From Calliopum simillimum (Eukaryota; Arthropoda; Insecta; Diptera; Lauxaniidae), in NCBI GenBank assembly GCA_951812925.1, contig OX638370.1, forward strand, positions 39,063,948 to 39,127,947: DNA of 64,000 nt. Reading direction: 5' to 3'. Of the stretch, positions 36,760-47,432 are shown in pieces. Position 1 is the first letter of the stretch; the number at the start of each line of letters is the position of its first letter. The notes beneath the pieces were generated by a model. That model was not told the origin of the DNA, did not search any database, and was given only the letters and a program-made list of their open reading frames with translations. The position numbers and the translations under genes were made by a program.

Positions 36760-37985
36760 TAGACCAGTCAAATTAGATACTGGCAATATATTTGAGCCTT
36801 ACACTAAATCCAAATTTCATAAAACCTATACCAATCGATAGAGAATTTTGCCCTGAACAATATATCAATTCTCGCAATTTTTCCGGGAAACTATGTAAAT
36901 GGTAAAAAATGTCGATATTTTCGATTTTGGTTATTATGTTATGGTGCATCACGTGGAAAACCCTAATTTACATAATTTCCCGGAAAAACTGCGAGAACCC
37001 ATTTTGATATATTGTTCAGCAGAAAATTCTCTATGGATCGGTATAGATTTTATGTACCTTGTACCTTAGCTCGTTAAACTGACTTTATGCCGTAAAAATA
37101 TTTTGTATCTGGATCAATGACATATATAGGTATAACATAATCAAATTTTACTTAAATCGGAAACACCAACATTTTTTACCTGGTGCTTGACGGGGAAAAC
37201 CCCAATTTACATAATTTCCCGGAAAAATTGACCCATTTGGATATTTTGTTCAGGGCGAAATTCTCTATCGATTGGTATTAGGGGTCTGCACAAGACATCT
37301 TGAAATAAAGTGTACTTCTTTTTACACCAACATTTTTCACTGAACTGATGCATTTAACCCAAAAAATTTAAGATTCAAATCATGGTATACGATGATTTAA
37401 TTTTGACACTATTTACATTGTGTTGTTTTACCAGTGTAAAAAATAAACTTGGTTCTAAAAAATACATCAGTGAACTCTATTTTATAAAAACAAATACTTC
37501 AGGTCACTGTAAAACGTGCGAGTAGAGAACCTCAATAAAATTTATGATATAGTATCACTTGTAAAATTGTAGTAGCTTTCATACATTTTTGCGACACAGA
37601 CAGAGAGCGTAAACAAAAAAGAGGCACAAGAAGAGAGCGATAAACTACTCTTATCACACCAATAGCATTTAGTAGTGTACACTACTATTACAGTATGCAA
37701 CTTAAATAACTGAAACAAATCAAACAAGACAAATTAGCACAGTATTTGTTTATTTTCTTTCAAATTCTAGTTCTGTCAAGACATTTACACACTACACTGA
37801 ACTAGAGCATTTGATAAATAAAAAACGGGTACAAAATATAACGTATCTTGAAACGAAATGTCTTAAAACGCAAACAAGACGTCTTGTGCAGACCCCTAAT
37901 TGGTATAGGTTTTGTGAATATTGGAATTAGTCCAAGGGTCAAATCTAATTTGACCGGTCTATTTGCCAGATATCAAATAAGACTG
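36760..37985. repeat. foldback repeat split by a hAT-type insertion
   Basis: The left arm (about 36760-36905) contains AAACCTATACCAATCGATAG, and CCTGAACAA with TTTTTCCGGGAAA. The right arm, in reverse, is interrupted: TTTCCCGGAAAAATTG at 37217 to CGATTGGTAT at 37278, then the insertion, then ATTGGTATAGGTTTTGTGAA at 37899 and onward to about 37985. A third related block (TACATAATTTCCCGGAAAAA, 36971) lies between. The insertion is the element at 37279-37898. Confidence 0.65.
37279..37898. mobile_element. hAT-type non-autonomous element, 620 bp, perfect 8-bp duplication
   Basis: The ends are inverted repeats starting TAGGGGTCTGCACAAGAC. The host 8-mer ATTGGTAT occurs directly on both sides (37271-37278 and 37899-37906). 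An 8-bp target duplication and TAGGG-type ends fit the hAT superfamily. No transposase coding was seen. Removing the insertion and one 8-mer restores the inverted-repeat arm of the host repeat, which proves the order of events. Confidence 0.8.
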
Positions 37986-38078
37986 CAATTCATATTAGTA
38001 GAAAAGTAAGTACCCTGAGAAAAAACGCGATTTTTCAAAATTATTTAAAAAATCGCAAAATATGAAAAAGAGTTAAAA

Positions 38079-39023
38079 ACTAGTAAGGGTGTAACCTTTG
38101 GCCTGGCCAAACATTAAATACCCTACACAGCAGTATTTTGAAAGTTTTGCTTATATGGGAGGTGCCACGCCCTCTTGTCCAAATTCACCCAGTTTTTTCT
38201 CAGAGTTTAAACTTATAGTTCTTAGCATTTGAGTGAAGTTTGGTTGGATTATCTCAAAAAATGTTTTCAGTATAGCGTTTTGAACCTTTTGCTTCTATGG
38301 GAGGTGCCACGCCCTCTTGTCCAAATTCACCCAGTTTTTTTTCAGAGTTTAAACTTATAGCTCTTAGCATTTGAGTGAAGTTTGGTTGGATCATCTCAAA
38401 AAATGTTTTCAGTATAGCGTTTTAAACTTTTTGCTTATATGGGAGGTGCCACGCCTTCTTGTCCAAATTCACCCAGTTTTTTTTTTCGTAGTTTAAACTT
38501 ATAGTTTTTAGCATTTGAGTAAAATTAAGTTTGATTATCTCAAAAAACGCTTTCAGTATAGCGTTTTGAAGTTTTCGCTTATATGGGAGGTGCCACGCCC
38601 TCTTGTCCGAATTCTCCTGGTTTTTGTTCAGAGCTTGCGCTTACAATTCGTAGTATTTCTATGTATTTTGGTTGCATTGTCGTAAAAAAAACTCAAAAAG
38701 TTGCATTTTGAATATATTTTTTGTATGGGCGGTAGGCGTGTCCGTTGACCGATTTCGCTCATTTTCAATCCCCCGAGCTAACTTTGACAACGAAGACTGT
38801 GCACAAAATTTCATTGAATTATCTTGCTTAGTTTTCCCAAAAAGTGTATTTCCACACACAGCACCCAGCCAGCCAGCCAGCCAGACAGACGGACATGGCT
38901 ATATCGACTCAGGAGGTGACGCTGATCAAGAATATATATACTTTTCTATATCTGCCACGCCTCCTTCTCTGCGTTACAAACGGAATGACAAAGTGAATAT
39001 ACCCTGGGTGTAGGGTATAAAAA
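38079..39023 (+). mobile_element. DINE-1/INE-1-like element, copy 3, with four tandem units
   Basis: The best preserved copy. It starts ACTAGTAAGGGTGTAACC and ends CCCTGGGTGTAGGGTATAAA. Internal units with TGGGAGGTGCCACGCC start near 38155, 38297, 38439 and 38583, giving a period of 142-144 bp and four tandem copies. A related single unit (TGTATGGGCGGTAGGCGTGT, 38723) follows, then an (AGCC)n/(AGAC)n tract and the conserved GGACATGGCTATATCGACTC and GTGACGCTGATCAAGAATAT block. Internal tandem units plus a GTCY-type tetranucleotide tract are the usual make-up of the DINE-1 group. Open frames within it are not genes. Confidence 0.7.
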
Positions 39024-40269
39024 AGACAAAAGTTGACGTTTTCATAATTTTTAGACCGCTAAAGTTTAGATTTTAAAAAAGTCTCAAATAAATAACAAAC
39101 ACATTTTATATAAAAGCATTTGCGCTTTGGATTCGCAAGAATATTGTGGAAAAATTTAAGAGAAATCATATTAATATTGTATAATCAAAATGATTCTATA
39201 GAAGCGGTACAAAACGTGTTAACGAATATTGCTGTGGGCGTTTTATAGTGTATTGTATGCAATGTAATTGTATTTGTATAAATACATACACATACACATG
39301 TATGCATTGTGTATGTAATATAATTCGATTTCTTGTTTATTGTCAAATGTGGTTTTAAGTTTCATTTTGCTTGTTGTTGTTGTTGTTACTTTTGTTTTTC
39401 TATTGCCACCCTTTTTTTAATTTTTTTTTTTTTGTTTTTTTTTTTTCAATTCTCCCAACCCACTACTTTTATGGCGTCAATGTTTATCGTGTAAATTGAT
39501 CCCAATTTAGTTGTTAATGCGTGGCTTTTTTTCTCTCTACGATGTCCTTTTTTTCGAAAGTATTTTATTGTTTATACGTTAACACGCTTTTTGTTCTGGC
39601 TTTAGCTGTTCTTTTTGTTGTTTATATTTGTATTGACTTTAAGGGTGGCAGCACTGAATTTGCAATAAAACAGGGGATTTGACTTGTTGAGCGGCAAAAA
39701 CGATGAATGAAAGGCGGGTGATTGAGCGAAAAAAAGGCGCAAAGTAAATCATAAATTTTAATGTAATTTTTCATTGCCTACTTCTTTGCGTTACAACTGA
39801 AATTTGTATGTGTCTGAGTCTATTGGTTTGTTTGCTTGTAATTTATCCTTTGTTTGCTTTACTTATGTGGATAGGTACATTAATGTTAAGGATTATGTTA
39901 AGTTTTATTTTATTTGTAATTTTTCCTTAATCTAATTATTTATTTGTTGTTGCATATAATTTTTGTAATATTTTCATGTTGGGGTATGATAGATTTTTTA
40001 CATAAATTGATTTCAATTCTCTTGAATATTTCAAAATTAAATTGCAAACATACTTTTATTGATTTTTTATTTCAAATGCACAGGTTTATATCGTAGAGCC
40101 TTTTAATCTAGAGCAGAGCTGCACTCACTTGTCAAGGCTATTGATTATGCATGAACTCCAATCCTTATTTTTTAAAGCAATTGGGCTTTTCCGATGCAAA
40201 AATCCGTATTCCGGTCTGACACCCCTATCAACTATAAATGACTTAGACCGAAACGCAATATTGGTCTTG
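39024..40269. other. non-coding, with T-runs and a short (GTT)n tract
   Basis: A (TTG)n tract near 39369-39388, long T-runs at 39411-39447, and ACATAC/TATGTA simple sequence near 39285-39320. No gene seen. Confidence 0.5.
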
Positions 40270-40540
40270 ATTAGTGATAAGCACTGTTAGTCCTGGCCTT
40301 GATAATTTTTCGAGACCAAGACGCTGATATGATTTCAAGACAAAGACCATAGCAGTCTCGCAAAATTACCAAGATTAAGAGTGATATTCAGTCTTAGTAA
40401 TTTATAGTTAATAGTGGTTTTGAATTTGGCGTCTTCAAAACTCAACATCGTTGCAAAAAAAGGTTCAACAATTTTTCATATCAACAATGCCCAAGACCAA
40501 GACTCAATATCAAAACAAAGACCAAGACTCAATGTAAAAG
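40270..40540. repeat. degenerate relative of the hAT-type element at 51343
   Basis: It starts TAGTGATAAGCA, close to the TAGTGATGAGCAAA end of the 51343-51712 element, and is likewise made of repeated AAGACCAAGACTC / CTTGGTCTTG-type text in both orientations. The right end is not identifiable, so no duplication can be assigned. Confidence 0.45.
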
Positions 40541-40589
40541 AGGTATGCCCCTAACAAAACGCTTAAGACAAATGTGACTATGATGAAAA

Positions 40590-41460
40590 TACGTCGAAAA
40601 TAAGTTTTGGAAACTATTAGGGTTGTCCCAAGCCACTCACATAAGTTTTAGGTCCATTTTTAATTTAAAAAATTAATTGCATGAATCGATTGGGAATTGT
40701 TGAAGAAAAATTTTGGAAATTATCAGAAATGTCCTTGACCCCATTTAGGGTGTTAGACCCATTTTTCTAAACAACTTTACTACACCAATCGATAGTGAAA
40801 GGCCGAAAAAAATGTTGTGGTATATCAGGGGTGTCCCCGACCTTTCAAATGAGTTTAAATCATCGCTTTGAAAAAAAAAATATTTTTCCAATTGAAAAAA
40901 AATTTTGAAAATATTATGGGGTGTCTCCGATCCCTTTTAGGAGTTTTAAACACACTTTTCAAAAATGGTGCAATAACATTTTTTTTTCAAAAACGGGAGC
41001 AAAACTGTTATGAAGGGTCGGGGACACCCCTGATAGTATCAAAGAATTTTCTTTAACCTCTCCCCATCGATTTGTGTAGTAAATTTTTTCTAAAAACGGG
41101 ACCAAAACTGCTAAAAAGGGTCGGGCACACCCTTGACAGTTTCGAAAAATTTTCTTCACCCATTCCCTATCGAATGGTGCAAATAATTTTTTTTTTTTTA
41201 GACGAGACCAAAACTGTTATGAAGGGTTGAGGACACAACTGATAGTTTCAGAAATTTTTCTTCAACCTCTCCCTATGTACTTCAAATGGTGGAATAAAAT
41301 ATTTTTGAAAAATGGGACCTAAACTCCTCGGAAGGATCGGTAACAACCCTGAGAGTTTCAAAAAATTCTTCTTCAGCCTCTCCCTATGAAATAGTGTTAT
41401 AAAATTTTTCTTGAAAAGAGGTCCAAAAAACCTGCTGGGGTCAAGGATAGTTTCCAAATT
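40590..41460. repeat. array of ~90-115 bp repeats in two opposing orientations
   Basis: Units carrying GGGGTGTCCCCGACC-like text run forward from about 40612 to 40940 (near 40618, 40732, 40825, 40918). Units with the complementary GGGTCGGGGACACCCC text then run from about 41015 to 41450 (near 41015, 41117, 41224, 41334, 41438). So tandem units form two inverted halves, a foldback built from tandem repeats. Each unit also has a conserved CCTCTCCCTATCGA-like element in the right half. No coding function. Confidence 0.6.
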
Positions 41461-44400
41461 TCATTTTCGACCCTTTTTCTTCGTATTCAATTTTGCCCCC
41501 AGTTTCAGTAAGTTAATTTTTGCTCGCAGTCAGCTGGAAACTATTAAATCAAATGACAAAAAAATTAATTGTAAACTACCCTATCTCAACATAGGATAGT
41601 TTACAATGAATATTTTCAAATAGTTTGTAGATAGAATAATTTGCTAGTACCGTTTTCAGTATTTTCAGTAAAGTTAGGACCGTGAAATTTTGTCAAAGAT
41701 TCTCCTGATGGAGAAATGGAATAAAACAAGAAATTTGAAAAATGCGATTTTTGAGATAGGATAGCTTACAACTGACTCGACGATATGTACCCTTACGTGT
41801 TTTTGAACGTTGAATCCGAGTCCAAGGTAAGAATTTTTCATTAACCTGTAGGATTTTAAGAGATTCTTGCTTAAAGTTACAGAAAACGCTGTCTTCAGTC
41901 TTATGGCGCCGTTCCAGGCAAATATGTAATTCCATTTGTTAAATGACATCAAAGTTTTAGATATTAGAATGATTATCCTTGCGATTTAAATTTTTACCAA
42001 TAGGACCCTTACTCTTCGAGATATCAACCTTTGAAATACGCACATCTTGACCCCTATACAAAATATCCTGCAGTAAAAATATGAGACAGTCTACAAAAAA
42101 TACTAGTTCAAGAGTAGTACTAGCCCAAAACTAGTGAAAAAGGGATGCAGTGGGGGCCAGTTTGAAATTAGTTTGTAGTTTGCAGGGGAAAATAAATTTC
42201 AATCGTAATAAAACCAAAATACAATTTTCGTTTTCGCTTTTGAAATAATTTGTGTTTTGTGCCACTTGAATTGTGTGTCAAAATAAATTATGGAAAAAAA
42301 AAATAAATATATGAATTCATTTTTGTTAATGCTGTTATGAGTGTAATTTAACTTTATTTAATTTGTTTTAAAAAAATATAAATTCAAATCAAAAAACAAA
42401 AAAAAAAAATGTTTCTATAGGACTACTTCATATCACAACTAGCACTGGACTGGTGTAAAAGTAATGCATAAGGGGCCAATTGAAATTTCGTAGGACATCA
42501 ACACACAAAAAAGAACAGTTGCTTGTATACAAAAGGAATTGAAGTCGGACTAGGACTGGTTGGTAGAGGACTATATAATGGACTACTCTTAAACTAGTCC
42601 GTTTGCCTGCAGGTGACTGCTTTATTTTTGTAACGGGAAGCCTATTTATGAACAAAAGCACTTACAAATTTTTTGCTCTTACTTTAAAGGTAGTTTACGC
42701 CAATCGGAATGTTTCAAGGTATATTTTGATAAAGAAGATTATGTCTTTTCGATGCTATTAAGAAAATGGAATTATACCTTTGCGGGACTATTCTTTAATT
42801 TTTTATACCAATTTAATATGAAAATAACAAGAATAAATGTTCTTTTGCAACGTTTGATAAATATCACATTTTTTCTTTTTGACAGAAAGGGGAAATACCA
42901 CGCTGCATATAAGAGGTTAAGCAAAAAAGTAAAATAAATAAACTTAGAATTGTTGTAACTCAAAATGAGTGGGCGATAACAATGCAAGGAAAAACTACCA
43001 AAAAGAAAGGCATGAAAAACGAAAACACATGAAGGATACTCAAATGCACATTTGCAAGGATATTTGGAAAGCTCAAAGAACAATAAAAAATGGCTGAAAG
43101 GAAAAACATGAAACCAAAGAAAAACAACCAATTTGTTGGTTAAGTCAGGAAAAAATATTTGTTTTTCTAGCTGTACATTTGAGTTTGAAGAATGGCAACG
43201 AATTTCATTACATTTAGAAAATCATTTTCCATTTTCCAAAACAAAAGCAGCAAGAAAAATACACCAAGCAAAGCACCAATGTAATGCAATAACAAAAACT
43301 AAGACAAATTGTGTTTAGCCAATGTTGCCAGATTGTTTTGATTGTAAAAAACAAAACATGAAAACACAATTAGTTGGCCACTTAAGGCAATTGGGAAAAA
43401 AACACATTTTTAAAGAAAGCTAAACTTAAGACGCTTAAAGTTTACAATTAAAAACAAAAGGATATAACTTTGGCATACTCTCGCCGTCACAATTTGTCAG
43501 CATAAGCACCTGCCTATAACCGCTAAGCTCTGAAAATACTAAACCTTTTTATCCTCCACAACGACTGGCAACATTGCGGTCTTGCTTTTTTCGGTTTTTT
43601 GTTTTTATTGGAAACGGAAATGCCATTTTTATGATGACCGTTAGCTTTTTGGCAGACATCTTTTTTCGTACACAATTTTTTCAGTTTTTTACCCCCAAAA
43701 AAGTGCCGAACGGAAGTTTAAAACAAAATATGAAACAGGATGTGACAGCAAAGCAGCAGCAGCAGCGCATTGCACAGATAAACAAACAGAAATGGAAAAA
43801 ACGTCGTATCCATAGAACAAACAAAACAAGGATATGACATAAGGATTAAGTTTTTCGTGTGTATTAAAAGCAGCAACATCAGCAGCAGCTGTGCATTGCC
43901 ACAGGAGGAAGCAGCGGAGCGCTGCGGTGAAGTATAAAATTGTGTTAAAATAATAACGAAAAATTTCATAGATAAAGAAAAGTGTTTTTGAAATATTTAC
44001 TATTTCAAAGGAGATTTAAAAGATACACGGTGCTGTCAAAGATATTGGCGTTTTCTATTGTGGGATATGAAGGACAATGGCGATTGTGTAAATATTTTTG
44101 TTTTGAAAGTGGTTTATTATTTTTTAGCAAGATCTTTAAAACTTTAACTTGAATTTTTTAAAAAATATTAAGCGCCTATAAGTATGCAATACAAGACAAA
44201 CTTTTATTTTTTATATTGCATGGATTTATGCAGCTTAAAATATTAAAAAACAGAAAATACTTAAATAATTTGAACTCATTTTAAGTATTTTTTGTCTTTT
44301 TGACCCCTTGATTCTAATCACTTTATTTTATTGAATTAAATTTTTTGTTGCACAAAACTAATCTAACGAAAATTCCGCTAGAGGTCACCAAACAAAAAAT

Positions 44401-44549
44401 AAGTAATACCTAAAAAAATACTTACTTATATAAAAATGTGCAAAAGAACTTGAATAAACAATGAAAAATATTAAAGTGACCCATGGTTGGGCTTGTAGTC
44501 TATAGCGGAGGATCTCAGAAGAGGGGAATTCTAGGAGGGCGCGATACAT
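41461..44549. other. non-coding, with a small hairpin
   Basis: A perfect-looking hairpin lies at about 41571-41605 (GTAAACTACCCTAT and ATAGGATAGTTTAC). A (CAG)n-like tract is near 43750-43766. AT-rich elsewhere; frames such as 42772-43131 (-) are unrecognised and low in complexity. Confidence 0.45.
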
Positions 44550-44553
44550 TTAA

Positions 44554-45248
44554 GGGGACATTCGCTTTCGTAATTGAAAAGAAAAACACTTTTTAAAAAT
44601 TTTATTATGAAAAAACTATTATATTTATTGACAAAACTTATTTTGGACATTGTTAAACACTGTTTAAGAAATATGAAAAAAATTGTTTTTTTATTTTTAG
44701 TTTCCCTTAGCTGCTGTAGAGGGCGCCATCCAAAAGTTACTTTTAAAACGGTAGGAAATATTTTAGACCTCCTGTAACAGATTTTTGAAAAATTCAAAAT
44801 GGATTTTATTCTTGAGACCTTAAACTATACGATAAGCCTTTAAAATTCATACTTTTTTATATTTTGAAGTTTTTGTATGAAAAATGCGAAAAAATTTAGG
44901 GACTTACCCTCAAAAAATGCCCCGTAAAAAAAAGGGGGGGATATTTTTTAAAATTTTCAGAAGCTTATTGCATAGTATTTTTTATGAGTAATCGAATGCT
45001 TTTTGGTTTTTTAAAATCGGTCGAGTAGATTCGGAGAAAAATTTCCTACCAGTTTAAAAAGTAACTTTTGGATGGCGCCTTCTACAGCAGCTAAGGGAAA
45101 CTAAAAATAAAAAATAAAAAAAATTTCATATTTCTTAAACAGTGTTTAACAATGTCCAAAAGAAGTTTGGTCAATAAATATTATAGTTTTTTCATAATAA
45201 AATTTTTAAAAAGTGTTTTTCTTTTCAATTACGAAAGCGAATGTCCCC
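44554..45248. mobile_element. inverted-repeat element, about 695 bp, TTAA or TA target
   Basis: Arms of about 200 bp (44554-44755 and 45055-45248) are near-identical in reverse complement; landmark TTTCCCTTAGCTGCTGTAGA at 44700 is mirrored at 45089. The ends GGGGACATTCGC are flanked by TTAA on both sides (44550-44553 and 45249-45252). This can be read as a TTAA duplication (piggyBac type) or as TA plus an AGGGGACA end (Tc1/mariner type). The middle (44760-45050) is unique. No transposase. Confidence 0.65.
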
Positions 45249-46098
45249 TTAAAAAAAACTATAAAAATAAAGAAAATATATAAAGTAGAACCCTTTTTTT
45301 TAATCAAGACAATATTTTTTTCATCTTATTTTATCCCGATCTTCTTATATTGATGATTTCGAAGTTTCGAATTGTATTTAAAACGTTAAATACAGCCTCA
45401 GTTTGAAATCTAATCTTCTTTAATATCGCAATTAAATAAAACTTAAAGTAATCCGCGTTTCGATAAATAAGATGAAATCGGATTTGTGTTCCAATAAACC
45501 AAATTAACCATTAACTCTAATCTGTTTTACTGAAAAGTACCCCGCATATGGGGCACATTCGTACATTTTGAGTATCTTTAGAAAATCTGTCATTGCTCTT
45601 AAATGAAAAATCGGACCATCTTTAGCTTACACTACGTTAAAAGCTTAATATTGTAGGGTAATGTATGCGGTTATGAGACACCTCCGGATATGAGAGAGTC
45701 GATTTTTTCAATAATGTTAATCTGACTACTGTCGATCTATCCTCTTACTATGACCAAGTTTTTAAGCCAACACAGAAGTGAAAAGATCTATTGCTTATTT
45801 AAGTTATACACCTTAGGTCGCAACTCGACTGTAAAAGGTTTTTTATGATCTGTTTCAAAGTGCTATATTTTGGATTTAGTCAACTGGAAATGGGAAGTTT
45901 CATCTGTTAGCGTTTAGTGTTTTATTTCTACTTTGTGATACGATTTGGGTTTGTGCAAATATTAATGGTTAAAAAATTATTTTTTAAGGCTTTTCTTAAA
46001 AAGTATCATGTATCCGGGTATGAGACACATCATGTATCCGTGTATGAGACACTTTTTTTTTAACCCAAATCGAGTGCAACTGTTAAATATCGGCATTA

Positions 46099-47329
46099 AT
46101 GTTACGTTTTGAACAATTACTGGATCAATACCACTTTGATGGAACGGCCATTTACAACATGGACGAAAGTAGTTTTTCGAACGTTCCAACGAAAATCGGC
46201 AAAAGTCTCGTCTTAAAAGGAGCAAAACGGGTTGGGAAATTGGAGGCTACTGAGCGTGGAACAATGATCACAATGACTCTGACTATAAGTGCAAGCGAAA
46301 ACTCCGTTCCACCATTCTTCTTGTTTCAATTTAATAACATGCAGTCTTGCTTTCTAGACAATGCATCGCCTGGAACCGTCGGCTTTGCTAATAACTCTGG
46401 TTGGATGTGTCAGCCGGACTTTGTTCGTTACATTAGTCATTTTATCAATATCGTCAAACCATCGACCGATTCGCCTGTTTTGCTATTGATGGACAACCAT
46501 ACGTCGCATATTTCAGTCGAGGCACATGATATTGCGGCAGCGAATGGCGTTCACATCCTCTCGTTTCCTCCACACTGCAGCCATCGGTTTCAGCCATTAG
46601 ATGTTACAGTCTTCGGCCCAGTTAAGACTTATTTCAAGGCGCTAAGTTCCGCGTGGCAAAAAAATAATGCCAACAAGGTAAAAGTTCAATCTTCCTATAA
46701 TTCGACACTTTTATAATATGCCTTGCCTGGCTTCCTTTTTCTATAGATCTTTGAAGTACGTCTTATTGCTGAGATTGTATGTGCGGCATTGGACTTGGCG
46801 TTAACACCAGAAGCTATCAAATCAAGCTTCGCCGCAACGGGTATTGCTCCTAACATTTTTACAGATGATGATTTCGTTCAACCCGTTTCACAAAGTGTTG
46901 CAAGAATTGCTGTTACTACTGATCTCAATGAGCAGCGGCGTATTAAGCAAGAGGCAGCGAAATTTGAGCTCGATCAGCCATCTAGTTATTCATCAACTAC
47001 ATATAGATGACATTGGCCCATTACAGGAAGCAACACCAAAAAAACCTTCCAATCATGGACGAAAGCCACTGAAATGTACAGAGCTAACTTCTCCCGAAAA
47101 CCTTGCTCTTTTAAAGGAAAAAGCAGCAACAAAGTTGGCAGCGGCGGAAAAATTGGAAGGTAAAAAAAGGATACAAAAAAAAGCAACGCCGAAGAAGTCA
47201 CCACCAGCCAAACGTTTAAAACGTTCCACACCATCCGATGACGATAGAGACTTCTGTGTCATTTGCTTAAGGTTATTGCCGAACAAGTTGACCGCTGCCA
47301 ATACCATCGTATGTAATATATGCAAGTGA
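46099..47329 (+). pseudogene. pogo/Tigger-like DDE transposase (DDE_1 superfamily), frameshifted
   Basis: The first block (46099-46677) holds the catalytic core: IYNMDESSFSN with the first Asp, LLLMDNHTSH with the second, and HCSHRFQPLDVTVFGPVK with the third, the DDD pattern of pogo-type elements. A 69-base intron, GTAAAA...CTATAG, at 46678-46746 keeps frame and leads into IFEVRLIAEIVCAALDLALT and GIAPNIFTDDDF, the normal C-terminal segment. The frame then stops at 47010. The expected tail continues one base over (DIGPLQEATPKKPSNHGRKP ... PKKSPPAKRLKRS), ending in a small Cys pair module (CVICLRLLP ... IVCNICK) at 47329. The N-terminal CENP-B/HTH DNA-binding region is not visible upstream; a stop precedes the start. 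So this copy is truncated and frameshifted, though the core is well kept. Confidence 0.75.
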
Positions 47330-47337
47330 CCTTTCTG

Positions 47338-47349
47338 AATAAATAAAAG
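47338..47349 (+). terminator. polyadenylation signal of the transposase unit
   Basis: AATAAATAAAAG lies nine bases after the transposase stop and supplies AATAAA, the usual polyadenylation hexamer. In such AT-rich DNA the motif is common, so position relative to the gene is the main support. Confidence 0.4.
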
Positions 47350-47432
47350 TTGTGTTTACGCATAGTTATATGGTTTTTATTTCATATTTTCTGATTTTCA
47401 TTGCATTTTTCTAGGTGTCTCATACCCGGATA

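Larger units (their letters stand above)
45656..47432 (+). mobile_element. pogo/Tigger-like transposon D, partly decayed
   Basis: The left end appears to be at 45656, after TA (45654-45655), starting GGGTAATGTATGCGGTTATG. The motif GGTATGAGACAC recurs near 45670 (variant), 46016, 46041 and, inverted, 47414-47425; this pattern of a reiterated terminal motif is shared with elements A, B and C. It encodes a DDE transposase (46099-47329). A polyadenylation-like AATAAATAAAAG lies at 47338-47349. The right terminus is not clean and may be lost, so the end coordinate is approximate. Confidence 0.55.

Noticed and set aside
38659..39013. Open frames with SIPRANF-like text on both strands
   Set aside because: These recur in each DINE-1-like copy at the same place and come from the repeat itself.
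42060..42620. Possible inverted-repeat element with ACTAGT motifs
   Set aside because: Only scattered short matches (CTGCAG and ACTAGTxC), with no consistent arms by eye.
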